Source: an uncultured Elusimicrobia bacterium
GTDB lineage: Bacteria > Elusimicrobiota > Elusimicrobia > UBA1565 > UBA9628
Assembly (NCBI GenBank): GCA_903830945.1
Contig: CAIKVT010000001.1
Coordinates: 1 to 64,000, forward strand
DNA length: 64,000 bases
Direction: 5' to 3'
Shown: positions 16,330 through 25,628 of the stretch, in pieces
Numbering within the stretch: position 1 is the stretch's first letter
How the letters are laid out: every line of letters begins with the position of its first letter
Program-made: the position numbers and the translations under genes
The notes under the pieces: model-generated
Seen by the model: the letters and a program-made list of their open reading frames with translations, nothing else
Databases searched by the model: none
Told to the model about the DNA's origin: nothing

Positions 16330-17276
16330 GCGAACAATCACTGTCCCCCAATGGTGCGGCCGCCCCTTGCGGGGGGGCGGCCGGAGTCGGCGTTCGCTGG
16401 GCACCGAATTCCATTTTTTCGGTCATCCGTTACCGGTTTTTCTTGTATGCGGGCCTGTTGCCCTATCTCTTGGGTGCGGCTTGGGCCTACGGTCGGGAGG
16501 GGATGTTCAGCCCGCGGGTGTTCTGGCTGGGCTTCTTGGGCATCTTCCTCTCCGTGGTGGGCGTGGAGTCTTTCAACGAATATTTTGACGCGCGTTTGGG
16601 CACGGATCGGGTCTTCAACCTCTCGGACGAAGAGGATATCCCTGAGTGGATGCTGTGGCTGGGCATCGCGGCTTTCATAGTGGCGGCCGGCATCGGGCTC
16701 TATCTCGCGGTCGGCGGAGGCTGGCCCATACTGCTTTACACTGTTCTTGGCGGTCTGGCCGCGGTCTTCTACGTGGGCCCGCCCATCCGATGGGTCTACC
16801 GCGGTTTAGGCGAGACGGCTATCGGTCTTTCTTATGGCCCCTGGATGACCTTGGGCAGTCTGCAATTGCACACCCACCGCTTCTCCTGGGGGGGGCTTGC
16901 CGCTTCGTTGGTGCCCGGCCTGCTCATTACGGCCCTGGCCGTGGTCAATGAGATCCCGGACTTCCACCAAGACCGGCTAGTGGGCAAGCGGAACCTGGTG
17001 GTGCGGCTGGGCCGGCGTGCGGGAGTCTGGCTCTATCTTATCTTCGCCGGTACCGGGCTCCTGGTCGCGGGCGCGGGAGCGGCCGCGGGGATCTTCCCGC
17101 GCGCCGCCGTGCTTGCTGCGGTCGTGGGCGCACCTTTCCTTTGGGCCAGCGGATGCGCCGCGCGCGCGACCTGGGATACTCCGAGGCTTTTCGTCCCGGC
17201 CGTGCGCTCCATCGTGCTCTGTTATGTCGTCTCCACGACCCTCTTTACCGTGGCGATTGCCTGGGGAGGCCGGTGA
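16326..17276 (+). CDS. UbiA-family polyprenyltransferase (MenA-like)
   Basis: 316 aa, integral membrane, with about eight or nine hydrophobic helices. First Asp-rich motif: ESFNEYFDARLGTD. Second: NEIPDFHQDRLVGKRNLVVRLG. Both match the magnesium-diphosphate sites of UbiA and MenA enzymes, which attach a polyprenyl chain to an aromatic ring. MenA makes demethylmenaquinone, but no other men gene is near. Here it lies between two radical-SAM genes and shares an operon with a polyprenyl diphosphate synthase and a PqqA-like peptide, so the acceptor may be a peptide-derived aromatic product. GTG 16326 overlaps the previous stop, and the stop overlaps the next GTG. A 10-bp hairpin lies in codons 11-20, and a run of eight G occurs near 16888-16895. 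Confidence 0.9.
   Translation: MSEQSLSPNGAAAPCGGAAGVGVRWAPNSIFSVIRYRFFLYAGLLPYLLGAAWAYGREGMFSPRVFWLGFLGIFLSVVGVESFNEYFDARLGTDRVFNLSDEEDIPEWMLWLGIAAFIVAAGIGLYLAVGGGWPILLYTVLGGLAAVFYVGPPIRWVYRGLGETAIGLSYGPWMTLGSLQLHTHRFSWGGLAASLVPGLLITALAVVNEIPDFHQDRLVGKRNLVVRLGRRAGVWLYLIFAGTGLLVAGAGAAAGIFPRAAVLAAVVGAPFLWASGCAARATWDTPRLFVPAVRSIVLCYVVSTTLFTVAIAWGGR
16357..16383 (+). promoter_or_regulatory. GC hairpin just inside the UbiA coding region
   Basis: CGGCCGCCCC (16357-16366) is the exact reverse complement of GGGGCGGCCG (16374-16383), with a 7-nt loop. It starts 31 nt after the GTG and could slow ribosomes or limit UbiA relative to the radical-SAM proteins. The encoded stretch is a variable N-terminal region, so the sequence is not forced by an active site. 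Confidence 0.4.
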
Positions 17277-18250
17277 GGATCGATTCTTTCGGCGCTCCGC
17301 TCATGGTCTCGTGGCACTTCACCCAGGAGTGCGACCTGGCCTGCCTGCACTGCTGTACGGATTCCGGGCCCGGGGGGAGGCTGCCTGACGAGCTTTCCGC
17401 GGATGAAGCCCTGGGCGTGGCGGAGCAGATCGCCGCGGCCGAGGTCCCCTACGTGCTCTTCGGTGGAGGGGAGCCGGCCGCCGTGCCGCATTTTTTGGCC
17501 ACGGCCGAGGTGCTTGGGCATGCCGGCGTGTATCTTAAGGTCGAGACCAACGGTCAGAGGCTCAAGGATCAGACCATCGCGCGCCTGGCCAGCCTGCCCG
17601 TTAGATCTGTCCAGGTGTCCTTGGATGGTGCGACCCAGCAGGCTTACGGCCGGCTGCGCCCGGGGGCTTGCCTGCAGGCGGCCGTGGATACTTGCCGCCG
17701 GGTCCGCGACGCAGGCCTGCCCTTGGAGGTCACCTTCGTCCCGACGAGATTCAACCTGGGCGAGGCCGATGCGGTGATGGACCGAGCCCTGGATTTGGGC
17801 GCTTTCCGGTTCAACACCGGGGCGCTGATGCGGCTGGGCCGGGCCGCGCGGTCCTGGGACGCGCTGGAACCGTCTTCCCAAGACTATGGAGAATTTCTTA
17901 GACTCTTAGGGCGCAAGGAGCGGGAGTTGGCGGGCCGCATGGAAGTCTGCTACCGTCCGTTCCATCTGCGCCAGGGCTTGGAGGAGTGGCTCCACGAGCC
18001 GCCGGGAACCTTGTCGGTGCAGGCGGACGGGAAGGTGATGGTGTCGGCGGTCTTGCCCTTGTTTTGCGCGGATCTGCGTCAGGACTCTCTAGCCCAGGCG
18101 TGGGACATGTACCGCTCGGCTTGCGGGTCGGCGGACGCGGTCGATGCTCTTAAGGCTTTGATTTGCAACGATCTGCCCAGACAGGACGCAGGTCTGGGCG
18201 TAGGAGACAGGAATGGACGAGCGCAACACTGTGACCGATGTGAAGGCTGA
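17273..18250 (+). CDS. Radical SAM protein B of the peptide/prenyl cluster
   Basis: 325 aa from GTG 17273, overlapping the UbiA stop. Cluster motif CDLACLHC in HFTQECDLACLHC, then LFGGGEPAAVPHF (GGEP block) and VQVSLDG. The C-terminal VQADGKVMVSAVLPLFCADLRQDSLAQAW follows the same pattern as proteins A and C but has few Cys. ETNGQRLKDQ and FVPTRFNLGEAD are shared with the paralogues, so the three arose by duplication. The last 38 nt overlap the small peptide gene in another frame. The final 25 or so residues have no counterpart in A and look unconstrained apart from encoding the peptide start. The substrate is presumably the peptide bound by the PqqD-like protein. Confidence 0.87.
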   Translation: MRIDSFGAPLMVSWHFTQECDLACLHCCTDSGPGGRLPDELSADEALGVAEQIAAAEVPYVLFGGGEPAAVPHFLATAEVLGHAGVYLKVETNGQRLKDQTIARLASLPVRSVQVSLDGATQQAYGRLRPGACLQAAVDTCRRVRDAGLPLEVTFVPTRFNLGEADAVMDRALDLGAFRFNTGALMRLGRAARSWDALEPSSQDYGEFLRLLGRKERELAGRMEVCYRPFHLRQGLEEWLHEPPGTLSVQADGKVMVSAVLPLFCADLRQDSLAQAWDMYRSACGSADAVDALKALICNDLPRQDAGLGVGDRNGRAQHCDRCEG

Positions 18251-18332
18251 CGAGAAGCTCGCGTGGGAGACTCCTTCGATCGAGGAAGTCACCGACCGGG
18301 TTATGGCGCAGCCCTACATTCGGTTCACGTGA
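18213..18332 (+). CDS. PqqA-like precursor peptide (39 aa), candidate RiPP substrate
   Basis: A 39-codon frame with AGGAG at 18202-18206, 6 nt before ATG 18213, starting inside radical-SAM gene B and ending in a GTGA overlap with gene C. The leader is charged (MDERNTVTDVKADEKLA). It is followed by WETPSIEEVTDRVMAQPY and the tail IRFT. PqqA from Klebsiella and Methylobacterium, from memory, have Trp, then Pro at +3, an aliphatic or aromatic residue at +5, Glu/Asp at +7, an aliphatic residue at +8 and the reacting Tyr at +17 from the Trp. This peptide has W, P+3, I+5, E+7, V+8 and Y+17, but Met instead of the reacting Glu at +13. The W-x2-P element is also what PqqD-type proteins tend to bind. 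The peptide is too short to be called by standard gene finding. That it is the substrate is inference. Confidence 0.72.
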   Translation: MDERNTVTDVKADEKLAWETPSIEEVTDRVMAQPYIRFT

Positions 18333-19285
18333 CGGACCAGAGGGGGGCGTCGGCGGGAGACTACCGCGCCCCCCTCTTTCTTGCCTGGCAGCTGACCAAT
18401 CGCTGCCGCTGCCGCTGCGTGTCCTGCTGCGAGGAGTCGGGCCCGGACCGGGCCTGGCCGCATGAGCTTTCCCGTGAAGAAGCTTTGAAGCTGGCCCGCG
18501 ACATCGTCGCGGCCGGCATTCCCTATGTGGCGTTCGGAGGCGGAGAGCCTGTGGCCGTGCCGCATTTTTGGGAGGTCTGCGAAATCCTCCATGCGGGCGG
18601 CGTGGGCCTTAAGATCGAGACGGACGGCCTGCTTCTCGACGAAGCGGCCTGCGTGCGGCTTAAGGAATGGGAAGTCGCCTGCGTGCAGATCAGCGTGGAC
18701 GGTGCCAGCGCCGAGGTCCATGACCGGGTGCGCCCCGGGGGATCGTTCGACGGCGCGGTGGCCGGCGTGCGCCGGCTGGCGCAGGCTGGCTTGGGGCCGG
18801 AGGTGGTCTTCACGCCCACTCGTCTTAACTTGGCGGATGCGCCCGCAGTCTTCGACCTGGCGGCGCGCATCGGAGCGCGGACCTTCGTGACCGGGCCCTT
18901 GATGCGCCTGGGGCGTGCGGCGGCGCATTGGAAGACCTTAGCGTCCTCGCAGAGCGATTGGCAGAAGACGGTGTCAGTCCTTGAGGAGCGGTCCCGGCTC
19001 CATGAAGGCAAGCTGCGTTTGTCGATTTATCCGTGGGGTGTGCGCGAGGAGATCCGCGTGCGGCGGCAGAGCCCGCAGGCCATGATGCTGGTGGTGCCGG
19101 ACGGGAAAGCCAAGCTCTTGAACGCCCTGCCTTTTGCGCCTGGTGACGTCCGGCGCCAGAGCCTCGCCGCGGCTTGGCAGGCGGTGTGCCGGGCCTGGAT
19201 ATCTCCCAAGGTGAACGATTTTATGGACCGGGTCCTGGCTGACCCGAAGCTGCTGTGCCACGCCAACGAGTGCTGGGACGTCTAG
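18329..19285 (+). CDS. Radical SAM protein C of the peptide/prenyl cluster
   Basis: 318 aa from GTG 18329, which overlaps the peptide stop. That start gives an N-terminus of the same length as in paralogues A and B, whereas the longer frame from 18263 would run through the whole peptide gene. Motif: CRCRCVSC (CX3CX2C), followed by AFGGGEPVAVPHF and VQISVDGAS. The SPASM-like end (VPDGKAKLLNALPFAPGDVRRQSLAAAW) aligns with A but the central Cys is replaced by Pro-Gly. Only a terminal LLCHANECW pair remains, so it probably has no full auxiliary cluster. It is the last gene of the coupled series. Confidence 0.86.
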   Translation: MTDQRGASAGDYRAPLFLAWQLTNRCRCRCVSCCEESGPDRAWPHELSREEALKLARDIVAAGIPYVAFGGGEPVAVPHFWEVCEILHAGGVGLKIETDGLLLDEAACVRLKEWEVACVQISVDGASAEVHDRVRPGGSFDGAVAGVRRLAQAGLGPEVVFTPTRLNLADAPAVFDLAARIGARTFVTGPLMRLGRAAAHWKTLASSQSDWQKTVSVLEERSRLHEGKLRLSIYPWGVREEIRVRRQSPQAMMLVVPDGKAKLLNALPFAPGDVRRQSLAAAWQAVCRAWISPKVNDFMDRVLADPKLLCHANECWDV

Positions 19286-19433
19286 TCGGCGTAGTTGGTG
19301 AGTTGGTGTGAGTTGGTGCCATGCTTTGACTTGTTCGACTTGCCCCAGGTGGGCCCCCGGGCCTAGTCCGGCTTAGGCCGATTATCTCCTCCCATAGGGC
19401 CATTAGACCTTCGCCGGCAGCTTCGCCCTGCCT

Positions 19434-19439
19434 TACAAT
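19434..19439 (+). promoter_or_regulatory. -10 box for leaderless LspA-like gene
   Basis: TACAAT ends 6 nt before ATG 19446. The interval from 19286 to here (about 150 nt) holds no gene, only short GTTGGTG repeats and a GGCCTA/TAGGCC stem without a T-run. Confidence 0.5.
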
Positions 19440-19445
19440 AGAGGC

Positions 19446-20873
19446 ATGGAAAAGAAATCTAGTCTTGCTTGCAGGCTGATCTCTGCCGGCCTCTGCGCGG
19501 CACTTCTCTTCATAAGCCCCGGTCCAGCAGCCTATGCCGCCGCAGGCCAGATTGCGGCCGTCAAGGTCGTCGCCCCGGTCGGGTCTTCCATGGGCATGGT
19601 CGGCGGCTCTTTCGATGTCGGTGCAGCCGATAGGCTCGGCGCTCAACTCACCCTCAGCCCGATCGCGCGCAGCGCGAACCTGATTCCCGGCTCAGCCGCT
19701 CCGCTCGTCACCTCCCGGAGCCTCGCTTTCTCTGTCGAACAGGAAAGCCCGGTGGCAGTTGCCGAGACCTTGGCCGCGTCGGTCGTTGAGAGCAACACGG
19801 CCGCCCCAGTCAGCGGGCAGGCGGCACTCATAGGGCAGGCTCAGGACATCCAGGCGGTTCCCGGCCGGATGCAGGCTCCAGCCGCACGGGTTCAGATTGG
19901 CATCCTCAAGACCCTGCGCGCCATCTTCTCTGTCCGGAGCACCGTAGAAGGCCTTGGAATGGCCGCTGCCGTGCCGGTCGCGGAGCTTGGCGGCGTCTCC
20001 GCGGCCAGCCGACTTCAGCCCGCTGTTCTTGCCGAGAAGGGCATTGCGGCGCAGGTACCGGCGGCTTCCATCCTTTCCGCCCAGGCTCCGGCTAATTCTG
20101 CGTTCAAGACCGTCATGCGCTGGGCTTTGCCCATACTCGCAGTGACCGCTTTGGTCTTCGGCCTTGACTTCGGCACCAAGTTCCTCGCCGCCAAGTTTCT
20201 TGTCACGGTCTTCCATGAATGCGCTTGGCGCGCTCCTCTTCTGGCCGTCATCATTCCCTATATCGGGATTTCGGCCTTCTTGGCCCGTAAGTCTCTTCCC
20301 AACGATCATATGGTCTGGCACTGGTCTGTCCAGCAGATGGGAAACGGTCGCCTGGGATTTTATCGCGCGGAGGTCTCCGGCCTGGACACGATGAGCAAGG
20401 AGCACCCCTCTTTGCGCTGGGCGCTGAGGCTCTACGACCTTTCCATCGCCATGATGCTTGGCGGCATGCTCGGCAACGGAATCGACGGCTTCCGCCTGGG
20501 CGGAGCGCTCGACTGGATCCCCCTGGGACGCTCCCTCATGAATTTCGCCGACGTGGCGCTCCTTTGCGGCCTGGCTTTCTTTCAGTTGGCTACCAGCTTT
20601 TTCCTCAGGGCCAGCGAGGCGCACCATGACAATAAGCCTTTATATATGAGCATGGTCGGCTTTCTGGGCCTGCCGCTCGTCGGGTTCTTCATCGCTTGGG
20701 CGTTCGGCTCCGCGGCTACTGATGTGCCTCTCAATATGGCGATGAAGAGCGTCGCTTATATCTACATCATGGGTTTCTCCATGCTCCTAGGCATCTCACG
20801 CTTCCTCGCCGCCCTCGTGGTGGACCGTTTCGCTAAGCGGTTCGTTTCTGAGCAGGGGAACAAGAAATCCTGA
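19446..20873 (+). CDS. LspA-like (signal peptidase II) membrane protein with long secreted N-terminal region
   Basis: 475 aa. A signal peptide (KKSSLACRLISAGLCAALLFI...AAYA) is followed by about 190 residues of Ala/Val/Ser-rich low-complexity sequence. Residues about 223-470 form a polytopic domain with the marks of signal peptidase II: LDFGTKFLA near its start, GGMLGNGIDGF with Asp347 and LMNFADVALLCG with Asp369, matching the two catalytic aspartates of LspA in GNxxDR and NxAD. The Arg after the first Asp is Gly-Phe here. Ordinary LspA is about 160-170 aa with no extension. It lies right after the radical-SAM/UbiA operon with its own promoter box, so it might process a lipid-bearing peptide from that operon. 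That link is speculative. Confidence 0.7.
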   Translation: MEKKSSLACRLISAGLCAALLFISPGPAAYAAAGQIAAVKVVAPVGSSMGMVGGSFDVGAADRLGAQLTLSPIARSANLIPGSAAPLVTSRSLAFSVEQESPVAVAETLAASVVESNTAAPVSGQAALIGQAQDIQAVPGRMQAPAARVQIGILKTLRAIFSVRSTVEGLGMAAAVPVAELGGVSAASRLQPAVLAEKGIAAQVPAASILSAQAPANSAFKTVMRWALPILAVTALVFGLDFGTKFLAAKFLVTVFHECAWRAPLLAVIIPYIGISAFLARKSLPNDHMVWHWSVQQMGNGRLGFYRAEVSGLDTMSKEHPSLRWALRLYDLSIAMMLGGMLGNGIDGFRLGGALDWIPLGRSLMNFADVALLCGLAFFQLATSFFLRASEAHHDNKPLYMSMVGFLGLPLVGFFIAWAFGSAATDVPLNMAMKSVAYIYIMGFSMLLGISRFLAALVVDRFAKRFVSEQGNKKS

Positions 20874-20919
20874 GCGCCGACCGGTGCGTCGCCCGGCCGG
20901 CGGCGGCGAGGCGATGTGG

Positions 20920-20952
20920 TATAATTTTTTCAATTCGGATATCCTCTGGAGG
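20920..20952 (+). promoter_or_regulatory. Promoter -10 and ribosome site of the XRE-like gene
   Basis: TATAAT at 20920-20925 and TGGAGG at 20947-20952, 5 nt before ATG 20958, give a transcript with a leader of about 26 nt, in contrast to the leaderless starts nearby. No clear -35. Confidence 0.55.
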
Positions 20953-20957
20953 TTTTT

Positions 20958-21419
20958 ATGCCCAATCTCGGTTCTGTCCTGAAATCTGAGATAGCCCGCT
21001 TATCCCGGCGTTCCCTTCGGCCGCTTTGTCTTTCTATTAAGAAGGACGTGGCCGCGCTCAAGCGCTCCTTGGCTCAGCACAAGCGCCTGCTCGCGCAGTT
21101 GTCCCGAGACAACGCCCGGCTCATGGCCGACCTCAATTTGAAGCTGACCGCGCCGGTCATCGCTCCGGCCGATGTCGTCAACCGGGCGCGTCTGGGTCCG
21201 AGCCTGATCCGAAGCCAGCGCAAGCGCTTGGGTCTTTCCCGCGTCGCTTTCGCCAAGCTCTTGGGTGTGAGTGGCGGCGCCGTAGTGGCCTGGGAAGGCG
21301 GCCGATCAAAGCCGCGCGCGGCCGCCAAGGCCGCGCTTATCGCCATCCGCAAGCTCGGCAAGCGGGAGGCCCGACAACGTCTGAGCGTGTTCTCCGGTCC
21401 GGATGGCAGGAAAAGCTAG
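20958..21419 (+). CDS. XRE-type helix-turn-helix protein with N-terminal coiled coil
   Basis: 153 aa. Residues about 20-60 are basic and helical with heptad spacing (KKDVAALKRSLAQHKRLLAQLSRDNARLMADL), a likely dimerising coiled coil. Residues about 80-135 contain a Cro/C1-type helix-turn-helix: SLIRSQRKRLGLSRVAFAKL then VSGGAVVAWEGGRSKPR. The recognition helix sits where XRE proteins contact DNA. It resembles short chromosomal XRE proteins that bind through the C-terminal HTH. Its target is unknown and it is separated from the LspA-like gene by its own promoter. It is convergent with the purH-like gene, 24 nt away. Confidence 0.75.
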   Translation: MPNLGSVLKSEIARLSRRSLRPLCLSIKKDVAALKRSLAQHKRLLAQLSRDNARLMADLNLKLTAPVIAPADVVNRARLGPSLIRSQRKRLGLSRVAFAKLLGVSGGAVVAWEGGRSKPRAAAKAALIAIRKLGKREARQRLSVFSGPDGRKS

Positions 21420-21443
21420 CGCGCGGGTCGTGTGCTGACGCGT

Positions 21444-22946
21444 TCAGTGCCGGAAGTGGCGCACGCCGGTGAAGGCCATGGCGAGGCCATGCTCGTCGCA
21501 CGCTTCCACCGCCGCTGCGTCCTCGCTTGAGAATCCCGGCTGGATGACGGCCTTGATCCTGGCGCGGGCTGCCTCCAGGATATGGTCCGCGCAGAGCGCG
21601 CCATCGGAGGCCAGGACGATGGGCATATCTTCGGAGAGGATGGGGTGACGCTCTTGGCTTTTTTGGAGCGCTAAACGCACGGCGTCTAGCCGCGAGGTCT
21701 GGCCGCTGCCGATGCCCACGGTCTGGCCGCCGCGGGCCAGGACTACGGCATGGGTCCGGCTATGCTTGGCGACTTGCCAGGCTAGGCGCAAGGAGTTCAT
21801 CTCCAGTTCCGTCGCTTGTCGTTTGGTTGGAACCTTCAAGGAGCCGGGAAGGGGCTGGTGGTCCTGGTCTTGGACCAGGACCCCGCCGGCCACGGAACGG
21901 AAGTCCAGCTCGTGCGCGGAGATCAAGGTCGATGGCAAGGTGACGAGGCGGATGTCCTTCTTGGCTTTCAAAGCCAATAGCGCCTTGGCCTCAAATGCGG
22001 GCGCCGCGATGCAGTTGACGACCTCCTCGGCGAAGAACGCGGCTGCCTTCTCGTCTACTTCGCGGTTGACTGCGGCCGTGCCGCCTAGGCAGCCGTGGGG
22101 GTCGCCGCGGTAAGCGAGCTTGGCCGCCTCGGCCAGGCTTTTGGATACCGCGGCCCCGGCCGGGACTCCGTGCTTGACGATGGCGCAAGCGGGTTCCGTG
22201 AACTCGCCTGCGAGTTCCCAGGCCGTGTCGAGGTCGAAGTAGTGATTGAAGGACAGTGGCCGGCCGTAGATGAGGCTGGCCTGGTTGACGCCCCAGGGCC
22301 GGGCGCCGCTCAGGGCATAGAGCGCGCCTTGCTGGTGGGGGTTCTCTCCGTAGCCGAGCTCCGCGCTCTTTCGCAGGCCCATGACGAGCTCCTGCGGGAG
22401 CCTTTCCCAGCGACTGCCGAGGTATTGTGCCACGGTGGAATCGTAGTAGGCCGTGTAGTGGAAGGCCTTGGCCGCCAGGCCTTGGCGCCGATCGGGGCTT
22501 AGGTCTCCGGGTTGGCGCAGGGCTTCGAGCGCCGGGCCGTAGTCCTTGGGGTCGCAGAGGCAGATGACCTGCCGGAAGTTGCGCGCGGCCGCGCGCAGCA
22601 GGGCGGGGGCCTCGGCGTCTACGTAGGCGAGGGCCTCGGCTTGGGACAGCTCGGAGGCCGCGAGCTCGGCTAAGGGATAGAGGTTGATGGCGACCAGCTC
22701 AATGGGGGGCGTGCGCGGTCCCACTTTTTCCTTGATGCCGGTCTCTCCCGAGGCCGCCAAGGAGCGCAGGAGGCCGGGATACTCGCTGACTTCCGAGACG
22801 GCGAGCTCGGCCTGGTGCAGGATAGCGGCCGTGCTGGGGTCCGCGATGAACTGGAAGCCGAGCTCCTTGAGCGGCCAAGCGAGTTCCACGATGCCGGTCT
22901 TGTCCGTGACGTGCAGCAGGGCGTAGCGTTCGGGTTTGTGGGTCAT
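21444..22946 (-). CDS. purH: PurH-like protein with degenerate active sites
   Basis: 500 aa, the length of PurH (IMP cyclohydrolase plus AICAR transformylase). Recognisable blocks: LLHVTDKTGIVELAW, VAINLYPL, ALLRAAARN, LGYGENPHQQGALY, RSVAGGVLVQDQDH, QTVGIGSGQTSR and AFTGVRHF+H at the C-terminus. Key parts are altered. The STGGT phosphate loop is replaced by ADPSTAA, and the GRVKTLHPKIHGG segment of the cyclohydrolase is gone. In the transformylase KHxNPCG is KHGVPAG (Lys-His kept) and the catalytic Asn of SNA/SNS is His (THAVV). It may be a pseudoenzyme, a specialised paralogue, or a lineage-specific PurH. Cyclohydrolase activity looks unlikely. It stands alone on the minus strand. Confidence 0.75.
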   Translation of the reverse strand: MTHKPERYALLHVTDKTGIVELAWPLKELGFQFIADPSTAAILHQAELAVSEVSEYPGLLRSLAASGETGIKEKVGPRTPPIELVAINLYPLAELAASELSQAEALAYVDAEAPALLRAAARNFRQVICLCDPKDYGPALEALRQPGDLSPDRRQGLAAKAFHYTAYYDSTVAQYLGSRWERLPQELVMGLRKSAELGYGENPHQQGALYALSGARPWGVNQASLIYGRPLSFNHYFDLDTAWELAGEFTEPACAIVKHGVPAGAAVSKSLAEAAKLAYRGDPHGCLGGTAAVNREVDEKAAAFFAEEVVNCIAAPAFEAKALLALKAKKDIRLVTLPSTLISAHELDFRSVAGGVLVQDQDHQPLPGSLKVPTKRQATELEMNSLRLAWQVAKHSRTHAVVLARGGQTVGIGSGQTSRLDAVRLALQKSQERHPILSEDMPIVLASDGALCADHILEAARARIKAVIQPGFSSEDAAAVEACDEHGLAMAFTGVRHFRH

Positions 22947-23113
22947 GTCATTGGTGAAGAGTGATCCGTTTGAAGTTCAATCAGCGAGCTTGGTACCGGC
23001 ATACTTGGCGAGACTGGTCCGGGTCCGCGTTTTGTTAGCCGATGATCCATACTCAGCTTAGCCACGGTCCTGCCTTGACGCTGCTCACATCATATTTCGT
23101 TTCATTTTCCTGC

Positions 23114-25532
<2,419 letters not shown>

Positions 25533-25572
25533 GGAGGGACTCCTCGGTCACGGGATGAAAGAGCGCAAAGTC

Positions 25573-25578
25573 ATTATA
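25573..25578 (-). promoter_or_regulatory. -10 box of nusB-ligA
   Basis: TATAAT on the minus strand, 40 nt before the GTG of nusB. It is about 40 nt from the oppositely directed box of the ABC exporter genes. Confidence 0.45.
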
Positions 25579-25616
25579 ACATTTGCCTGAGAGAGGCGCG
25601 CGCCATGCAAAAATTC

Positions 25617-25622
25617 TAAAAT
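25617..25622 (+). promoter_or_regulatory. -10 box for leaderless ABC exporter operon
   Basis: TAAAAT ends 6 nt before ATG 25629, leaving no room for a ribosome site in the transcript. Confidence 0.45.
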
Positions 25623-25628
25623 ACGATC

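Noticed and set aside
13902-17276. Polyprenyl synthase plus UbiA as an ordinary menaquinone locus
   Set aside because: No menB, menC, menD, menE, mqn or methyltransferase gene is near, and radical-SAM, PqqD-like and peptide genes are interleaved. It remains possible if those genes lie elsewhere.
18263-18328. Longer start of radical SAM protein C
   Set aside because: It would read through the peptide gene in another frame and give an N-terminus unlike those of paralogues A and B. GTG 18329 fits better.
19290-19320. Short GTTGGTG repeats after radical SAM C, considered as a CRISPR or attachment site
   Set aside because: Only three irregular copies of 7 nt with no spacers of constant length.
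19360-19400. GGCCTA/TAGGCC stem considered as a terminator
   Set aside because: A six-bp stem with no T-run; stability and position do not support an intrinsic terminator.
22947-23113. 167-nt gap between purH-like and ligA genes, inspected for a tRNA
   Set aside because: No cloverleaf, T-loop (GTTCGA-type) or CCA end is seen.
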